Shown: positions 35,557 through 44,126, numbered from the stretch's first letter. The stretch is DNA of 64,000 nt from Amycolatopsis palatopharyngis (GCF_003385185.1 NZ_PQHZ01000010.1:1-64000), one strand, 5' to 3'. Translations and numbers: made by a program. Notes: generated from the letters alone by a model not told the origin.

Positions 35557-35684
35557 TGTCCGGGTTGGGTCGACCGGGTGCTGTGGGCGGCCGATGACCG
35601 TGTCGTCCCGCTGGAGCACGGCAGGCGTTACGCGGACCGGGCTCGGCGCCGAGCTGCGCGATTGGCTCGCAGACCTCCACTGAG
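35557..35684 (+). pseudogene. Possible remnant of an alpha/beta-hydrolase C-terminus
   Basis: The plus-strand frame reads VLWAADDRVVPLEHGRRYADR, closely resembling the Asp-containing C-terminal block of alpha/beta hydrolases (VLWGADDRVVP..HGRRYAE). After it the sense is lost, but the next frame reads LGAELRDWLADLH and stops at about 35684. No start and no N-terminal part exist upstream. It looks like a decayed tail fragment. The remaining bases of the gap 35411-35794 hold only palindromes and the operator at 35704. Confidence 0.35.
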
Positions 35685-35703
35685 CGGCAGCGCTGACACG
35701 TGC

Positions 35704-35720
35704 CGTCTCAATTTGAGACG
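35704..35720. promoter_or_regulatory. GTCTCAA-type operator upstream of the regulator gene
   Basis: CGTCTCAATTTGAGACG, arms of 8 bases around one central T, 75 bases before the regulator start. The same site in shorter form recurs at 37370-37384 before the catabolic operon. Confidence 0.75.
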
Positions 35721-35794
35721 CCGGTCACACTGTACTGGAGGCTGGCTGTGTCACAGTCGGTACCGGCCAGCGAGGTGCACGAGGAGGTGCCCGG

Positions 35795-37234
35795 ATGGAT
35801 GAGCTCGCCGAACGGGTCCGTACGGGTGGTGCGACGGTCGCCGCGACGCCGCGACTGTCGGCGTCATGGCGCCGCAGCCACAACTACGGGGCACCCGCGG
35901 AAAGGGTCGATCCGGTCTTCATCGGTTCCGTCGACGACGAGTCACTGTTCTTCCAATGCGGCCAGGAGGTCCTGCGCGGCCTGTACGAGACGCTCGCCAA
36001 CGAGCCGATCGGCCTGATGCTGACCGACGAGGACGGTCACGTCCTCAGTCGCACGTGTCACAACCGTGAGCTGGTCAACGCCCTCGACAAGACCTATCTC
36101 GCTCCCGGCTTCGCCTTCTCCGAACGGGAGGCAGGGACCAACGGCCTCGGTCTCGCGCTCGCCGACCGCACGCCCTCGCTGGTCCGCGGCGACGAGCACT
36201 ACTGCAGCGGACTACGGGACTACACCTGCGCGGCCGTCCCGGTACTCGACCCCGTACACGGACGCCTGCTCGGCAGCGTCAACCTGACCACCTGGTCGCA
36301 GAAGTCCGCGAACCTGCTGCTCGCCCTCGCCCAGACGGCTGCCGGACACACCGCGGCGCTGATGCTGTCGCGTGGTCACGGGCTGCGGCCACGCCCGACG
36401 CCTCGCGGTGAGGTCTTTCTGATGAACGCCGCGGCGCATTCCGCTCCTGTTTCCGAGCTCTCCGGACCGTGGCGAACCGCGATGACCGAGGTTCGGGCCG
36501 CGCTGGCCGAAGGGCTGTCGGTCGGGGTGGTCGGGGAGCAGGGGGCCGGTAGGACCGCCCTGCTGACCGCGGCCATACGTGCGGAGAAGCCGCACGACCG
36601 GATCCTCAACGCCCGGCCGCCGAATCCGCGCGATACCAAGTGGTGGCTCACCCTGTGGACCCCCGAACTCGCCAAGGACAGCACCAGCGTCATCGCGGCG
36701 GGGGTGGACGCCCTGCCCTCGTGGGCGGCCACGGAACTGGCCGGGATTGTCACGGCGCACGCTCGACGTCCCCTTACGGTCACCGCCAGTGCGGCGACCG
36801 CGATTCCGGACGCGCTCGCGCGCCATATCGACACTGTGGTGGAGCTCCCGCCACTGCGGCAGCGGGTCGATGACATCCTTCCGCTGGCCGAACACTTCGG
36901 CAACCGAGCTCGCGGCCGCGAGGTCCGGTTCACCCCCGCGGCGTCCCGTGCCTTGCGTTCCTACCACTGGCCGGACAACGCTGAGCAACTCCGCAGGGTC
37001 GTCCGTGAGGCAGCCGCGAGGAGCGACGTCGTCGACGCCCGGCACCTGCCCCCCGAGGTGCTGTGCGGGCCGACGCGTACGTTGACGCGGATCGAAACCC
37101 TCGAGCGGGACGAGATCGCGCGCTGTCTCACCGAGCCGGGCACCACGGTCACCCGTGCCGCGGAGATCCTCGGTATGAGCCGGGCGACGATCTACCGCAA
37201 GATCACGCAATACGGCATCCGTACGCCCGACTGA
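35795..37234 (+). CDS. GAF - degenerate AAA - Fis-HTH transcriptional activator (AcoR/MimR-like)
   Basis: 479 residues. A GAF-type sensor region (about 60-200: LFFQCGQEVLRGLYETLANEPIGLMLTDEDGHVLSR, FAFSEREAGTNGLGLAL, CAAVPVLDPVHGRLLGSVNLT). Then a shortened AAA-like domain (about 225-400), where Walker A is GEQGAGRTA (Arg instead of Lys) and both the Walker B acidic pair and the GAFTGA loop are missing. Last, a Fis-type HTH (TVTRAAEILGMSRATIYRKITQYGI). It cannot work as a sigma-54 ATPase activator and probably acts as an ordinary DNA-binding regulator. Similar regulators control acetoin and propane/ketone oxidation genes. ATG 35795 follows GAGGAGG. Confidence 0.87.
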   Translation: MDELAERVRTGGATVAATPRLSASWRRSHNYGAPAERVDPVFIGSVDDESLFFQCGQEVLRGLYETLANEPIGLMLTDEDGHVLSRTCHNRELVNALDKTYLAPGFAFSEREAGTNGLGLALADRTPSLVRGDEHYCSGLRDYTCAAVPVLDPVHGRLLGSVNLTTWSQKSANLLLALAQTAAGHTAALMLSRGHGLRPRPTPRGEVFLMNAAAHSAPVSELSGPWRTAMTEVRAALAEGLSVGVVGEQGAGRTALLTAAIRAEKPHDRILNARPPNPRDTKWWLTLWTPELAKDSTSVIAAGVDALPSWAATELAGIVTAHARRPLTVTASAATAIPDALARHIDTVVELPPLRQRVDDILPLAEHFGNRARGREVRFTPAASRALRSYHWPDNAEQLRRVVREAAARSDVVDARHLPPEVLCGPTRTLTRIETLERDEIARCLTEPGTTVTRAAEILGMSRATIYRKITQYGIRTPD

Positions 37235-37369
37235 CGCCTCGCTCCAGCATTCGGCAGCCCGGCTACGGCATTTGCGTGGCCGGGATTCACTGTGTCCTGC
37301 GACCGTTCCGGCGGAGTCACCAGTGGCGTTTGGTGAAGACTGAATCGTTTTCGTCCGAATACGGCCGCG

Positions 37370-37384
37370 GTCTCAAACTGAGAC
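37370..37384. promoter_or_regulatory. GTCTCA-type operator upstream of the catabolic operon
   Basis: GTCTCAAACTGAGAC, arms GTCTCA/TGAGAC around AAC, 81 bases before the amidohydrolase start. Same half-site as 35704-35720, consistent with one regulator acting at both promoters. Confidence 0.75.
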
Positions 37385-37465
37385 ATCGTTGACGCCCCGC
37401 TCCTGTGGGCCCCGCCTAGCATCCCTGCCAACGCAGCAAAACTGGCACAAATCTGGAGGATGCAC

Positions 37466-38464
37466 ATGTACAGCAAGAATGGCGAGTCGTACTACATCCT
37501 CGATGCGCATATCGCACTCTGGGACGCTCGCGTGGAAAACCAGCGCAATATCCACGGTAAGCAATTCATCGACTGCTTCTACGACTACCATCGCAACCTG
37601 AGTCCCGAATCCGAACTATGGTCGTACGAGGAGTTCCGTTACTACGGCGGCGACCGGCTGATGAAGGATCTGTTCGCCGACGGATACGTCGATCACGCCA
37701 TCTTCCAGCCCGCGCACCTCGGTGCGTTCTACCGAAACGGCTTCGGCCAGGCAGAGGAAGCATTCGCGCTCACTCAGCGGCATCCGGACAAGCTGACCTA
37801 CAACCACTGCTGGGATCCGCGTCTCGAACAGGCCGGGCTCGACCAGTTGCGGCGGGACGCCGAACGGTTCGGACTCAAGGGTTGCAAGCTCTACACCGCG
37901 GAGTGGCGGGACGACTCCCGTGGTTACAAGCTGGACGATCTGTGGTCCTACCGGTACCTGGACGCATGTCAGGAACTGGGAATCCGCAACATCCATATCC
38001 ACAAAGGACCGACGATTCGGCCCCTTGACCGCGACGCCTTCGACGTCGCGGATGTCGACAAGGCGGCGACCGACTTCCCGGAGCTCAACTTCGTCGTCGA
38101 GCACTGTGGCCTGCCGCGCCTCGAGGACTTCTGCTGGATCGCGACACAGGAACCGAACGTGCACGCCGGTCTCGCCGTCGCGATGCCGTTCATTCACAGC
38201 AGGCCACGGTACTTCGCGCAGATCATCGGTGAACTTCTCTACTGGCTCGATGAGGACCGGATCCAGTTCTCCAGCGACTACGCGCTCTGGACGCCGCGCT
38301 GGCTGGTGGAGCGCTTCGTCGACTTCCAGATCCCGGAGGACATGACCGAGTACGCACCCATCACGGTTGACCAGAAGAAGAAGATCCTCGGTCTCAACGC
38401 CGCCGCGATGTACGACATCGAGGTGCCGGAGAGTCTCGGGATCACCGCACCGGTGGCGGCTTGA
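37466..38464 (+). CDS. Amidohydrolase-2 family protein of monooxygenase-type clusters
   Basis: 332-residue TIM-barrel metal-dependent hydrolase. Barrel motifs: LDAHIALWDA at strand 1, HIHKGPTI at strand 5, VVEHCGLPRLEDF at strand 6, FSSDYALWTPRW at strand 8. Strand 1 keeps only the first His of the usual HxH, so the metal site is altered. Proteins of this kind lie next to propane and methyl-ketone monooxygenase genes in Rhodococcus and Mycobacterium, where their role is not clear. ATG 37466 was chosen over 37460 because GGAG is 6 bases before it. First gene of a five-gene operon. Confidence 0.85.
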   Translation: MYSKNGESYYILDAHIALWDARVENQRNIHGKQFIDCFYDYHRNLSPESELWSYEEFRYYGGDRLMKDLFADGYVDHAIFQPAHLGAFYRNGFGQAEEAFALTQRHPDKLTYNHCWDPRLEQAGLDQLRRDAERFGLKGCKLYTAEWRDDSRGYKLDDLWSYRYLDACQELGIRNIHIHKGPTIRPLDRDAFDVADVDKAATDFPELNFVVEHCGLPRLEDFCWIATQEPNVHAGLAVAMPFIHSRPRYFAQIIGELLYWLDEDRIQFSSDYALWTPRWLVERFVDFQIPEDMTEYAPITVDQKKKILGLNAAAMYDIEVPESLGITAPVAA

Positions 38465-38465
38465 G

Positions 38466-39227
38466 ATGGGCACGGAACCACTGGAACAAGCCGCGCGCGC
38501 GGCGCTGGACGAGGTCTTCGATCCGGAGCTGGATGAGCCGATCACCGACCTCGGATTCGTCCGCTCCCTTGAGGTGTCGCCCTCCGGGGTCTTCACCGTC
38601 CACCTGAGACTGCCGACGTCGTTCTGTGCGCCGAACTTCGCATATCTGATGGTCGCGGATGCCAAGGACGCCCTGTCCGGTCTGCCTCAGGCGACCGGCG
38701 TGGTGGTGATCCTGGACGATCATCATGACTCGGACAGGATCAACCGAGGTCTGGCGGCGGATGCCGGCTACCGCGGTACGTTCGGGGACGAGGCCGCGCA
38801 GGATCTCGAGGAGCTTCGGCTGACGTTCCGCCGCAAGGCGCATACGGCGGCCATGGAGCGGTCGCTGACCGCGCTGTTGCGAAGCGATCCCGACCTCGCC
38901 GAACAGGACCTGCACGAGATCACCCTCGACGATCTTCCCGAGGCGCCTGCCACCCGGGCCCTGCTGCGGCGGCGGGAAGCGATCGGACTGAGCCGCGCGG
39001 GCGGGGCGAGGGTACTCGTGGACGACCACGGCAGTCCCTACCCGCGCGACGAGGTTCCCCTCCGGCTGCGCTTCGCTCGATCGGTCCGGATCTCGATCGA
39101 GGGAAACGCCCATTTCTGCCGCGACCTGTTACGGACCCGATACCCGGACTCCGTGCACGACCAGGCGCCACGCGCGCGAGCAGGTGCTCGCGTCGGTGCC
39201 CGCGATGTTCAAGGAGAGACACCATGA
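38466..39227 (+). CDS. DUF59 (MIP18/PaaD-like) iron-sulfur-assembly type protein
   Basis: 253 residues. The N-terminal third is a DUF59 domain (ALDEVFDPELDEPITDLGFVRSLEV, then LPTSFCAPNFAYLMVADAKDAL with the conserved Cys). The remainder is a specific extension with HH-rich and Arg-rich segments. DUF59 proteins help load Fe-S or di-iron centres. In propane-type monooxygenase clusters a protein of this layout sits between the amidohydrolase and the alcohol dehydrogenase, exactly as here. ATG 38466 is 1 base after the previous stop and its own stop overlaps the next start (ATGA). Confidence 0.83.
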   Translation: MGTEPLEQAARAALDEVFDPELDEPITDLGFVRSLEVSPSGVFTVHLRLPTSFCAPNFAYLMVADAKDALSGLPQATGVVVILDDHHDSDRINRGLAADAGYRGTFGDEAAQDLEELRLTFRRKAHTAAMERSLTALLRSDPDLAEQDLHEITLDDLPEAPATRALLRRREAIGLSRAGGARVLVDDHGSPYPRDEVPLRLRFARSVRISIEGNAHFCRDLLRTRYPDSVHDQAPRARAGARVGARDVQGETP

Positions 39228-40249
39228 AGGCAGTCCAGGTCACCGGCTACGGCGAGAAGCTCAGCATGGTGGAGGTGCCAGCACCGGAGGTCACGGGACC
39301 GCACGACGTGATCGTCAGAATCGGTGGGGCCGGGGTGTGCCGGACCGACATCCACATCCTCGAAGGCCAGTGGGCGCAGAAATCCGGCGTGACTCTCCCT
39401 TACACCATCGGGCACGAGAACGCGGGGTGGGTACACGCCGCGGGCAGCGCGGTCACCAACGTCGCCGAAGGTGACAAGGTGATCGTGCATCCCCTGATCA
39501 CCTGTGGTCTGTGCCCCGCCTGCCGCGCCGGTGACGACGTGCACTGCGGTCAGTCGCTCTTTCCCGGCATCGACACGGCCGGAGGGTATGCGGAGTACCT
39601 CAAGACCTCGGCCCGCAGTGTCGTCCGGATCGACGATTCCCTGGAACCGTCGGACGTGGCGGCCCTTGCCGACGCCGGCCTGACCGCGTATCACGCCGCG
39701 GCGAAGGCCGCACGCACCCTGCGGCCAGGACACCGCTGCGTCGTGATCGGCGCCGGTGGACTCGGGCACATCGGGATTCAGGTGCTCAAGGCCATCACCG
39801 CCGCCGAACTCGTCGTCGTCGACCGCAATCCCGATGCCGTGAAGCTGGCGATGGACATAGGCGCCGACCACGGCATCATCGCCGAAGGCGGCCAGGTCGA
39901 GGAGGTCCTCGAGCTCACCGGTGGGCACGGAGCGGAAGCGGTCATCGATTTCGTCGGGGAAGGTGGCGCCACCGCGGACGGTACGGCGATGCTGCGCCGT
40001 GCGGGTGACTACCACGTGGTCGGCTACGGAGAGAACATCGACGTCCCGACCATCGATGTCATCTCAGCCGAGATCAACTTCATCGGCAACCTCGTCGGCT
40101 CCTACACCGACCTGTGCGAGTTGATGACCCTGGCCGCGCAGGGACTGGTTCGGTTGCACACGACCAAGTTCCCGCTCGCGGACTTCCAAGACGCCCTTGA
40201 CGATCTCGAAGCGGGCCGCATCCGTGGCCGCGCCATCCTCACTCCCTGA
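39224..40249 (+). CDS. NAD-dependent zinc alcohol dehydrogenase
   Basis: 341-residue medium-chain dehydrogenase. Catalytic zinc ligands in GVCRTDIH and GHENAGWV, structural zinc Cys cluster in CGLCPACRAGDDVHC, and the nucleotide-binding GAGGLGHIGIQ. The conserved Asp that follows (VVVDRN) favours NAD. It should oxidise an alcohol made by an upstream oxygenation step. Its place after amidohydrolase and DUF59 copies the order in short-chain alkane oxidation clusters. Start coupled to the DUF59 stop, with AAGGAG 9 bases upstream. Confidence 0.92.
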   Translation: MKAVQVTGYGEKLSMVEVPAPEVTGPHDVIVRIGGAGVCRTDIHILEGQWAQKSGVTLPYTIGHENAGWVHAAGSAVTNVAEGDKVIVHPLITCGLCPACRAGDDVHCGQSLFPGIDTAGGYAEYLKTSARSVVRIDDSLEPSDVAALADAGLTAYHAAAKAARTLRPGHRCVVIGAGGLGHIGIQVLKAITAAELVVVDRNPDAVKLAMDIGADHGIIAEGGQVEEVLELTGGHGAEAVIDFVGEGGATADGTAMLRRAGDYHVVGYGENIDVPTIDVISAEINFIGNLVGSYTDLCELMTLAAQGLVRLHTTKFPLADFQDALDDLEAGRIRGRAILTP

Positions 40250-40306
40250 TCGGGTGCGCGAAGAACCGCGCGGAAAACGTCCCCAGAAGACAGGCAAAGG
40301 AAAGCA

Positions 40307-40639
40307 ATGATCTTCATTACCGCGAAGTTCCGGGTGCGTCCCGAGTATGCCGATCAATGGCCCCACATCGCCAGTTCCTTTACTCAGGCAACCCGAAACG
40401 AACCAGGATGCCTTTGGTACGACTGGTCCCGCGGTGTCGACGATCCGAACGAATACGTTCTGGTCGAGGCCTTTCGCGATGACGCCGCTGGTGCCGCACA
40501 CGTCAACTCCGAGCACTTCAGGGCAGCACAGCAGTCACTTCCACCGTACCTCGCGGAAACTCCACGGATCATCAACGCGACGGTTCCGCAGGACGATTGG
40601 TCCAGGCTCGGAGAAATGTCGGTTCAGGAGCAGAAATGA
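40307..40639 (+). CDS. ABM-domain putative quinol monooxygenase
   Basis: 110 residues, a single ferredoxin-like antibiotic-biosynthesis-monooxygenase fold: MIFITAKFRVRPEYADQW, ATRNEPGCLWYDWSRGVDDPNEYVLVEAFRDDAAGAAHVNSEHF. The family includes cofactor-free quinol oxygenases (YgiN) and small regulators. In this operon it is the only oxygenase-like protein. ATG 40307 follows AAAGGAAAG. The catalytic role here is unknown. Confidence 0.85.
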   Translation: MIFITAKFRVRPEYADQWPHIASSFTQATRNEPGCLWYDWSRGVDDPNEYVLVEAFRDDAAGAAHVNSEHFRAAQQSLPPYLAETPRIINATVPQDDWSRLGEMSVQEQK

Positions 40640-40673
40640 CCACCCCCGCTCGCCGGGCAACTAGGAGGAAGTC

Positions 40674-41468
40674 ATGACCGCAGGAGAAGAAACAGCCCGG
40701 GTGGCGCTCGTCACGGGTGCCGCACGAGGTATTGGCCGGGGTATCGCGCTGCGACTGGCCGCGGACGGCCTCGATGTCGCGGTCAACGACATCGAGGCCA
40801 ACAGCGCACAGCTCAAGGAGGTGGCGGAACAGATCGAGGCGTTGGGCAGTCGATCGACGGCCGTCCTGGCGGATGTGTCCGATCCGGACGCGGTACAGAC
40901 GATGGTGGACCGAGTGGCGACCGATCTCGGGCAGCTGAACGTGATGGTCGCCAACGCCGGGGTCGCCCATGTGAAACCGCTGTTGGAGACCACTCCTGAT
41001 GAGTTCGACGAGTTGATGTCGATCAACCTGCGCGGTGTGTACCTCTGCTATCGGGCCGCCGCCAGGCAGATGATCGACCAGGGTTCCGGTGGCAAGATCA
41101 TCGGGGCGGCGTCGATCGTGGCCTATCGGCCGTTCCCGCTGCTCGCACCCTACTCCGCTTCAAAGTGGGCGGTCCGGGGGCTGACGCAAGCTGCCGCGAT
41201 GGAATGGGCCCAGCACAACATCACGGTGAACGCTTACTGCCCGGGCATCGTCGGCACGGCCATGTGGGATCACATCGATGAGAAACTCGCGGAGAACGAG
41301 GGGCTGCGCAAGGGAGCGGCCATCAAGAAGTACTCGGAACTGATCCATCTCGGCCGGGTTTCGGTACCCGAGGACGTGGCCGCCTTCGTTTCCTACCTCG
41401 CGTCCGTGGACTCCGACTACATGACGGGGCAATCCGTGATGATCGACGGAGGTATTCAGTTCTCCTGA
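40674..41468 (+). CDS. Short-chain dehydrogenase (acetoin/diacetyl reductase-like)
   Basis: 264 residues, classical SDR. Cofactor loop TGAARGIGRGIA, NAG in VANAGVAHV, catalytic Ser (GAASIVAYRP) and YSASK. The C-terminus ...DSDYMTGQSVMIDGGIQFS and overall sequence resemble meso-2,3-butanediol dehydrogenase/acetoin reductases, though SDR substrates cannot be read reliably. Strong AGGAGG before ATG 40674. Last gene of the operon, followed by a terminator. Confidence 0.88.
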   Translation: MTAGEETARVALVTGAARGIGRGIALRLAADGLDVAVNDIEANSAQLKEVAEQIEALGSRSTAVLADVSDPDAVQTMVDRVATDLGQLNVMVANAGVAHVKPLLETTPDEFDELMSINLRGVYLCYRAAARQMIDQGSGGKIIGAASIVAYRPFPLLAPYSASKWAVRGLTQAAAMEWAQHNITVNAYCPGIVGTAMWDHIDEKLAENEGLRKGAAIKKYSELIHLGRVSVPEDVAAFVSYLASVDSDYMTGQSVMIDGGIQFS

Positions 41469-41483
41469 CCGGGGACGGAAAAG

Positions 41484-41516
41484 GGGACTCGCGACGACGC
41501 GCGCCGCGAGTCCCCT
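41484..41516. terminator. Hairpin terminator between the SDR and GH2 genes
   Basis: GGGGACTCGCG (41484-41494) pairs perfectly with CGCGAGTCCCC (41506-41516) around an 11-base loop. It sits at the convergent ends of the SDR and GH2 genes and can serve both. Confidence 0.8.
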
Positions 41517-41522
41517 GAACCG

Positions 41523-44126
41523 TCATTCAGTGCATTGTGGATGACTACCGGAGTTGATCAGGTCCAGATTGGACGCTCTGATCGCGCCGACGTCCATCTT
41601 GTCGACATCCCGGTCGTAGGTCATCAGGCCGTTGAGCTCGGTCTCCACATCAGTGGTCTGCGTGTAGATCGACGCGCTCAGGCCGTTGCAGGCCGCGAGG
41701 TACTTCAGCCGCTCGTTCAGCGAGAGGTAGCGCTCGGTCAGCGCTTCGGTGTCCGGTTCGGTGTTGTAGCCCCAACCGGTTCCCGTCCACTGGTGGCCGA
41801 ACACCGAGAGTGCGAGCCCGCCGTACTCACTGAGCACCGACGCGCGGGTGTCGGACGGTAGACGCGGTGTTCCCGGACCGACGTAGACGTGGTCGTCGAC
41901 GAGATCACCGTTTCCGGGGTCCGGCCGGAAGATGTTGGACCCCGAGTTCGCCGACACCAGCCGAGACGGGTCCCAGCCCTTCACCATGTCGGCGATGCGG
42001 CCCGCGTCGTAGATGCCCCACGCCTCGTTGAACGGAACCCACATCGTGATCGAGGGGTGTGACCGGTGTTCGGCCACCATCTCGCGGAGCTCGTGCTCGA
42101 ACTGTGCTCTGCCCTGGGCGGTCGCGGGGGGTTCGGTCATCGACGGCATGTCCTGCCAGACGATGAGTCCCAGCTTGTCCGCGTGGTAGTACCAGCGGGC
42201 GGGCTCCACCTTGACGTGCTTGCGAACGGTGTTGAAGCCCATCCGGCGGGTCTGCTCCAGGTCGTACCTCAACGCCTCGTCGGTGGGTGCGGTGTAGATG
42301 CCGCCCGGCCAGAAGCCCTGGTCCAGTGGACCGTGCTGGTAAACGGGTTCGCCGTTGAGCAGCATACGCAGCTTGCCGTCCACCATGCCCTTGCTGATCG
42401 TGCGCATGCCGAAGTAGCTACCGACGGAGTCGATCACCTCTTCGGTCGCCGGGTCCCGCAACTCCACCTTCAGGTCGTAGAGGAAGGGGGTTCGCGGCGA
42501 CCACAGCCGCGGCTTAGGTACCGGCAAGGAGAGGGCCTGTCCGGCCTGGCCGGTCACGGTTCCGACGGGCTTCTTGTTCCGGTAGGCCGTGGCGACGACG
42601 ACCTGGTCGGTCGCGCCGTCCGCCCGCACCGTCAGATCGAGCTCCTCCGCTGCGACGTCGGGAGTCATATCGAGTCTGCTGACCGACGCGTTCGATACCG
42701 GCTCCATCCAGACCGTCTGCCAGATGCCCGAGACGGACGTGTAGAAGATGCCACCGGGATTGAGGCGCTGCTTGCCCACGGCGCCCGTGCCCTGATCGGT
42801 CGGGTCGTGGACGCCGACGACGAGTTCCTGCTCGCCGCCGGGCCGCAGGGCCGACGTGATGTCCGCACTGAAGGCGTCGAAGCCTCCCGTGTGGGTCGCG
42901 ACCTGCTCTCCGTTGACGTAGACCACGGCCTGCTGGTCGACGGCACCGAAGTGCAGCTTGATCCGCTGGCTCGACCAGTTCTCGGGCACGGTGAACGTGC
43001 GGCGGTACCACATCCGGTCCTCGTGCCGCTGCAGTCCGGACAGTTTGGACTCGACCGGGAACGGCACAACGATGCGCTCGTCCAGAGTCTGACCGAACGG
43101 CGGGGACGAGCCTTCCTCGGCTGGCGCGAACTCCCATGTGCCATTGAGGTTGCGCCACTCATCGCGAGTCAGCTGGGGACGCGGGTACTCGGGCAGCGGG
43201 TTGTCCGGATCGACGTCGTCCGCCCAGCGAGAGGTGATGGTGTAGGTGGAGTTGTTGTCCACAGGGGAGTTGAACGCCTCGAGTTCGGTTCCCTCACTCC
43301 TGCTCACGCCGCCCGCGCCGTCGTAGAGCACGCGGATGACCGAGTTGCCGACGCCGGGGACGGGTTCGCTGAGCCCGAGATCGACGACGGAGGCATCCGC
43401 GGGATCGAGACCGGCCGATTCGACGGGCCACGAGGTACCGCCGACGTCGACGGTGAAGTGCTCAGGCGCGGAGGACGGCAAGGTCTCGATCTGGTCCTCG
43501 AAGTCCATCGACAGCACGGTGCCGTCGGTACCGAGCTTCGCCGTGATCGGGCCGGGCGGATTCCAGCCTTCCGGCACGGAGAACACTTCGGCCGGTACGA
43601 CCTGCTTGTCCAGGATCGGGCTCTGCCAGAACAGGCGGAGGTTCGAGCCCCCGTGATGCTCGAACATCTCGACCTTGATGTCGTAGGCGCGATCGGCATC
43701 GAGCGAGATCGGTTCGGCGAACTTCTCGACGTCCCAGTTGTCCTCCCAGTTGTCGATCAGAAGCTGACCGTCGATCCAGAGCCGGAAGCCGTTGTCGCCG
43801 ATCATCGAGAACGTGTATTCCTGCGATTCGGCGGGCCGCAGCCTGCCGGTCCATCTGGCGGCGGTGTTGTCCGCCTGCCCGGTGAGTGAGTCGAAGATCG
43901 GGTTGAGGTCACCGAATTCGACGTTACGGTCCAGGATCGTCGCCTTGTGTTCGGCGAAATCGAAGGCGCCCGGCGCACTGGATGTATAGTACTCGCCCTT
44001 CAGCCCCGGACGAGTCGTCTCGTCGGCCGTGGTCGTGCTGGTCGGGGTGGCCGTTGCTGACAACGACTGGCCCAGCAGCACGGTCAGCACGGTGGCGACG
44101 AACACCGTTGATCGTCTGTGTCGCAT
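41523..44126 (-). CDS. Secreted glycoside hydrolase family 2 enzyme with PA14 domain
   Basis: 867 residues. Sec signal (residues 1-27, MRHRRSTVFVATVLTVLLG), then a PA14 domain (about 40-180: LKGEYYTSS, ARWTGRLRPAESQEYTFSMIGDNGFRLWIDGQLLIDNW). GH2 sugar-binding, Ig-like and TIM-barrel domains follow (TRDEWRNLNGTWEFAP; MWYRRTFTVPENW; RMGFNTVRKHVKVEPARWYYHADKLGLIVWQDMP). The catalytic acid is Glu in PFNEAWG and the likely nucleophile Glu in LSEYGG. The substrate could be a beta-galactoside, glucuronide or arabinoside. ATG 44126 has AAGGAG upstream. Divergent from the GH127 gene, suggesting joint plant-polysaccharide use. Confidence 0.87.
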   Translation of the reverse strand: MRHRRSTVFVATVLTVLLGQSLSATATPTSTTTADETTRPGLKGEYYTSSAPGAFDFAEHKATILDRNVEFGDLNPIFDSLTGQADNTAARWTGRLRPAESQEYTFSMIGDNGFRLWIDGQLLIDNWEDNWDVEKFAEPISLDADRAYDIKVEMFEHHGGSNLRLFWQSPILDKQVVPAEVFSVPEGWNPPGPITAKLGTDGTVLSMDFEDQIETLPSSAPEHFTVDVGGTSWPVESAGLDPADASVVDLGLSEPVPGVGNSVIRVLYDGAGGVSRSEGTELEAFNSPVDNNSTYTITSRWADDVDPDNPLPEYPRPQLTRDEWRNLNGTWEFAPAEEGSSPPFGQTLDERIVVPFPVESKLSGLQRHEDRMWYRRTFTVPENWSSQRIKLHFGAVDQQAVVYVNGEQVATHTGGFDAFSADITSALRPGGEQELVVGVHDPTDQGTGAVGKQRLNPGGIFYTSVSGIWQTVWMEPVSNASVSRLDMTPDVAAEELDLTVRADGATDQVVVATAYRNKKPVGTVTGQAGQALSLPVPKPRLWSPRTPFLYDLKVELRDPATEEVIDSVGSYFGMRTISKGMVDGKLRMLLNGEPVYQHGPLDQGFWPGGIYTAPTDEALRYDLEQTRRMGFNTVRKHVKVEPARWYYHADKLGLIVWQDMPSMTEPPATAQGRAQFEHELREMVAEHRSHPSITMWVPFNEAWGIYDAGRIADMVKGWDPSRLVSANSGSNIFRPDPGNGDLVDDHVYVGPGTPRLPSDTRASVLSEYGGLALSVFGHQWTGTGWGYNTEPDTEALTERYLSLNERLKYLAACNGLSASIYTQTTDVETELNGLMTYDRDVDKMDVGAIRASNLDLINSGSHPQCTE

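Noticed and set aside
35795..37234. Calling the regulator a sigma-54-dependent activator
   Set aside because: Walker A is altered, and Walker B and GAFTGA are missing.
40307..40639. Antibiotic biosynthesis role for the ABM-domain protein
   Set aside because: The domain name is historical; no biosynthetic genes are near and the operon looks catabolic.
42066..43889. Long open plus-strand frame (607 codons) opposite the GH2 gene
   Set aside because: Shadow frame; the GH2 catalytic motifs are on the minus strand.
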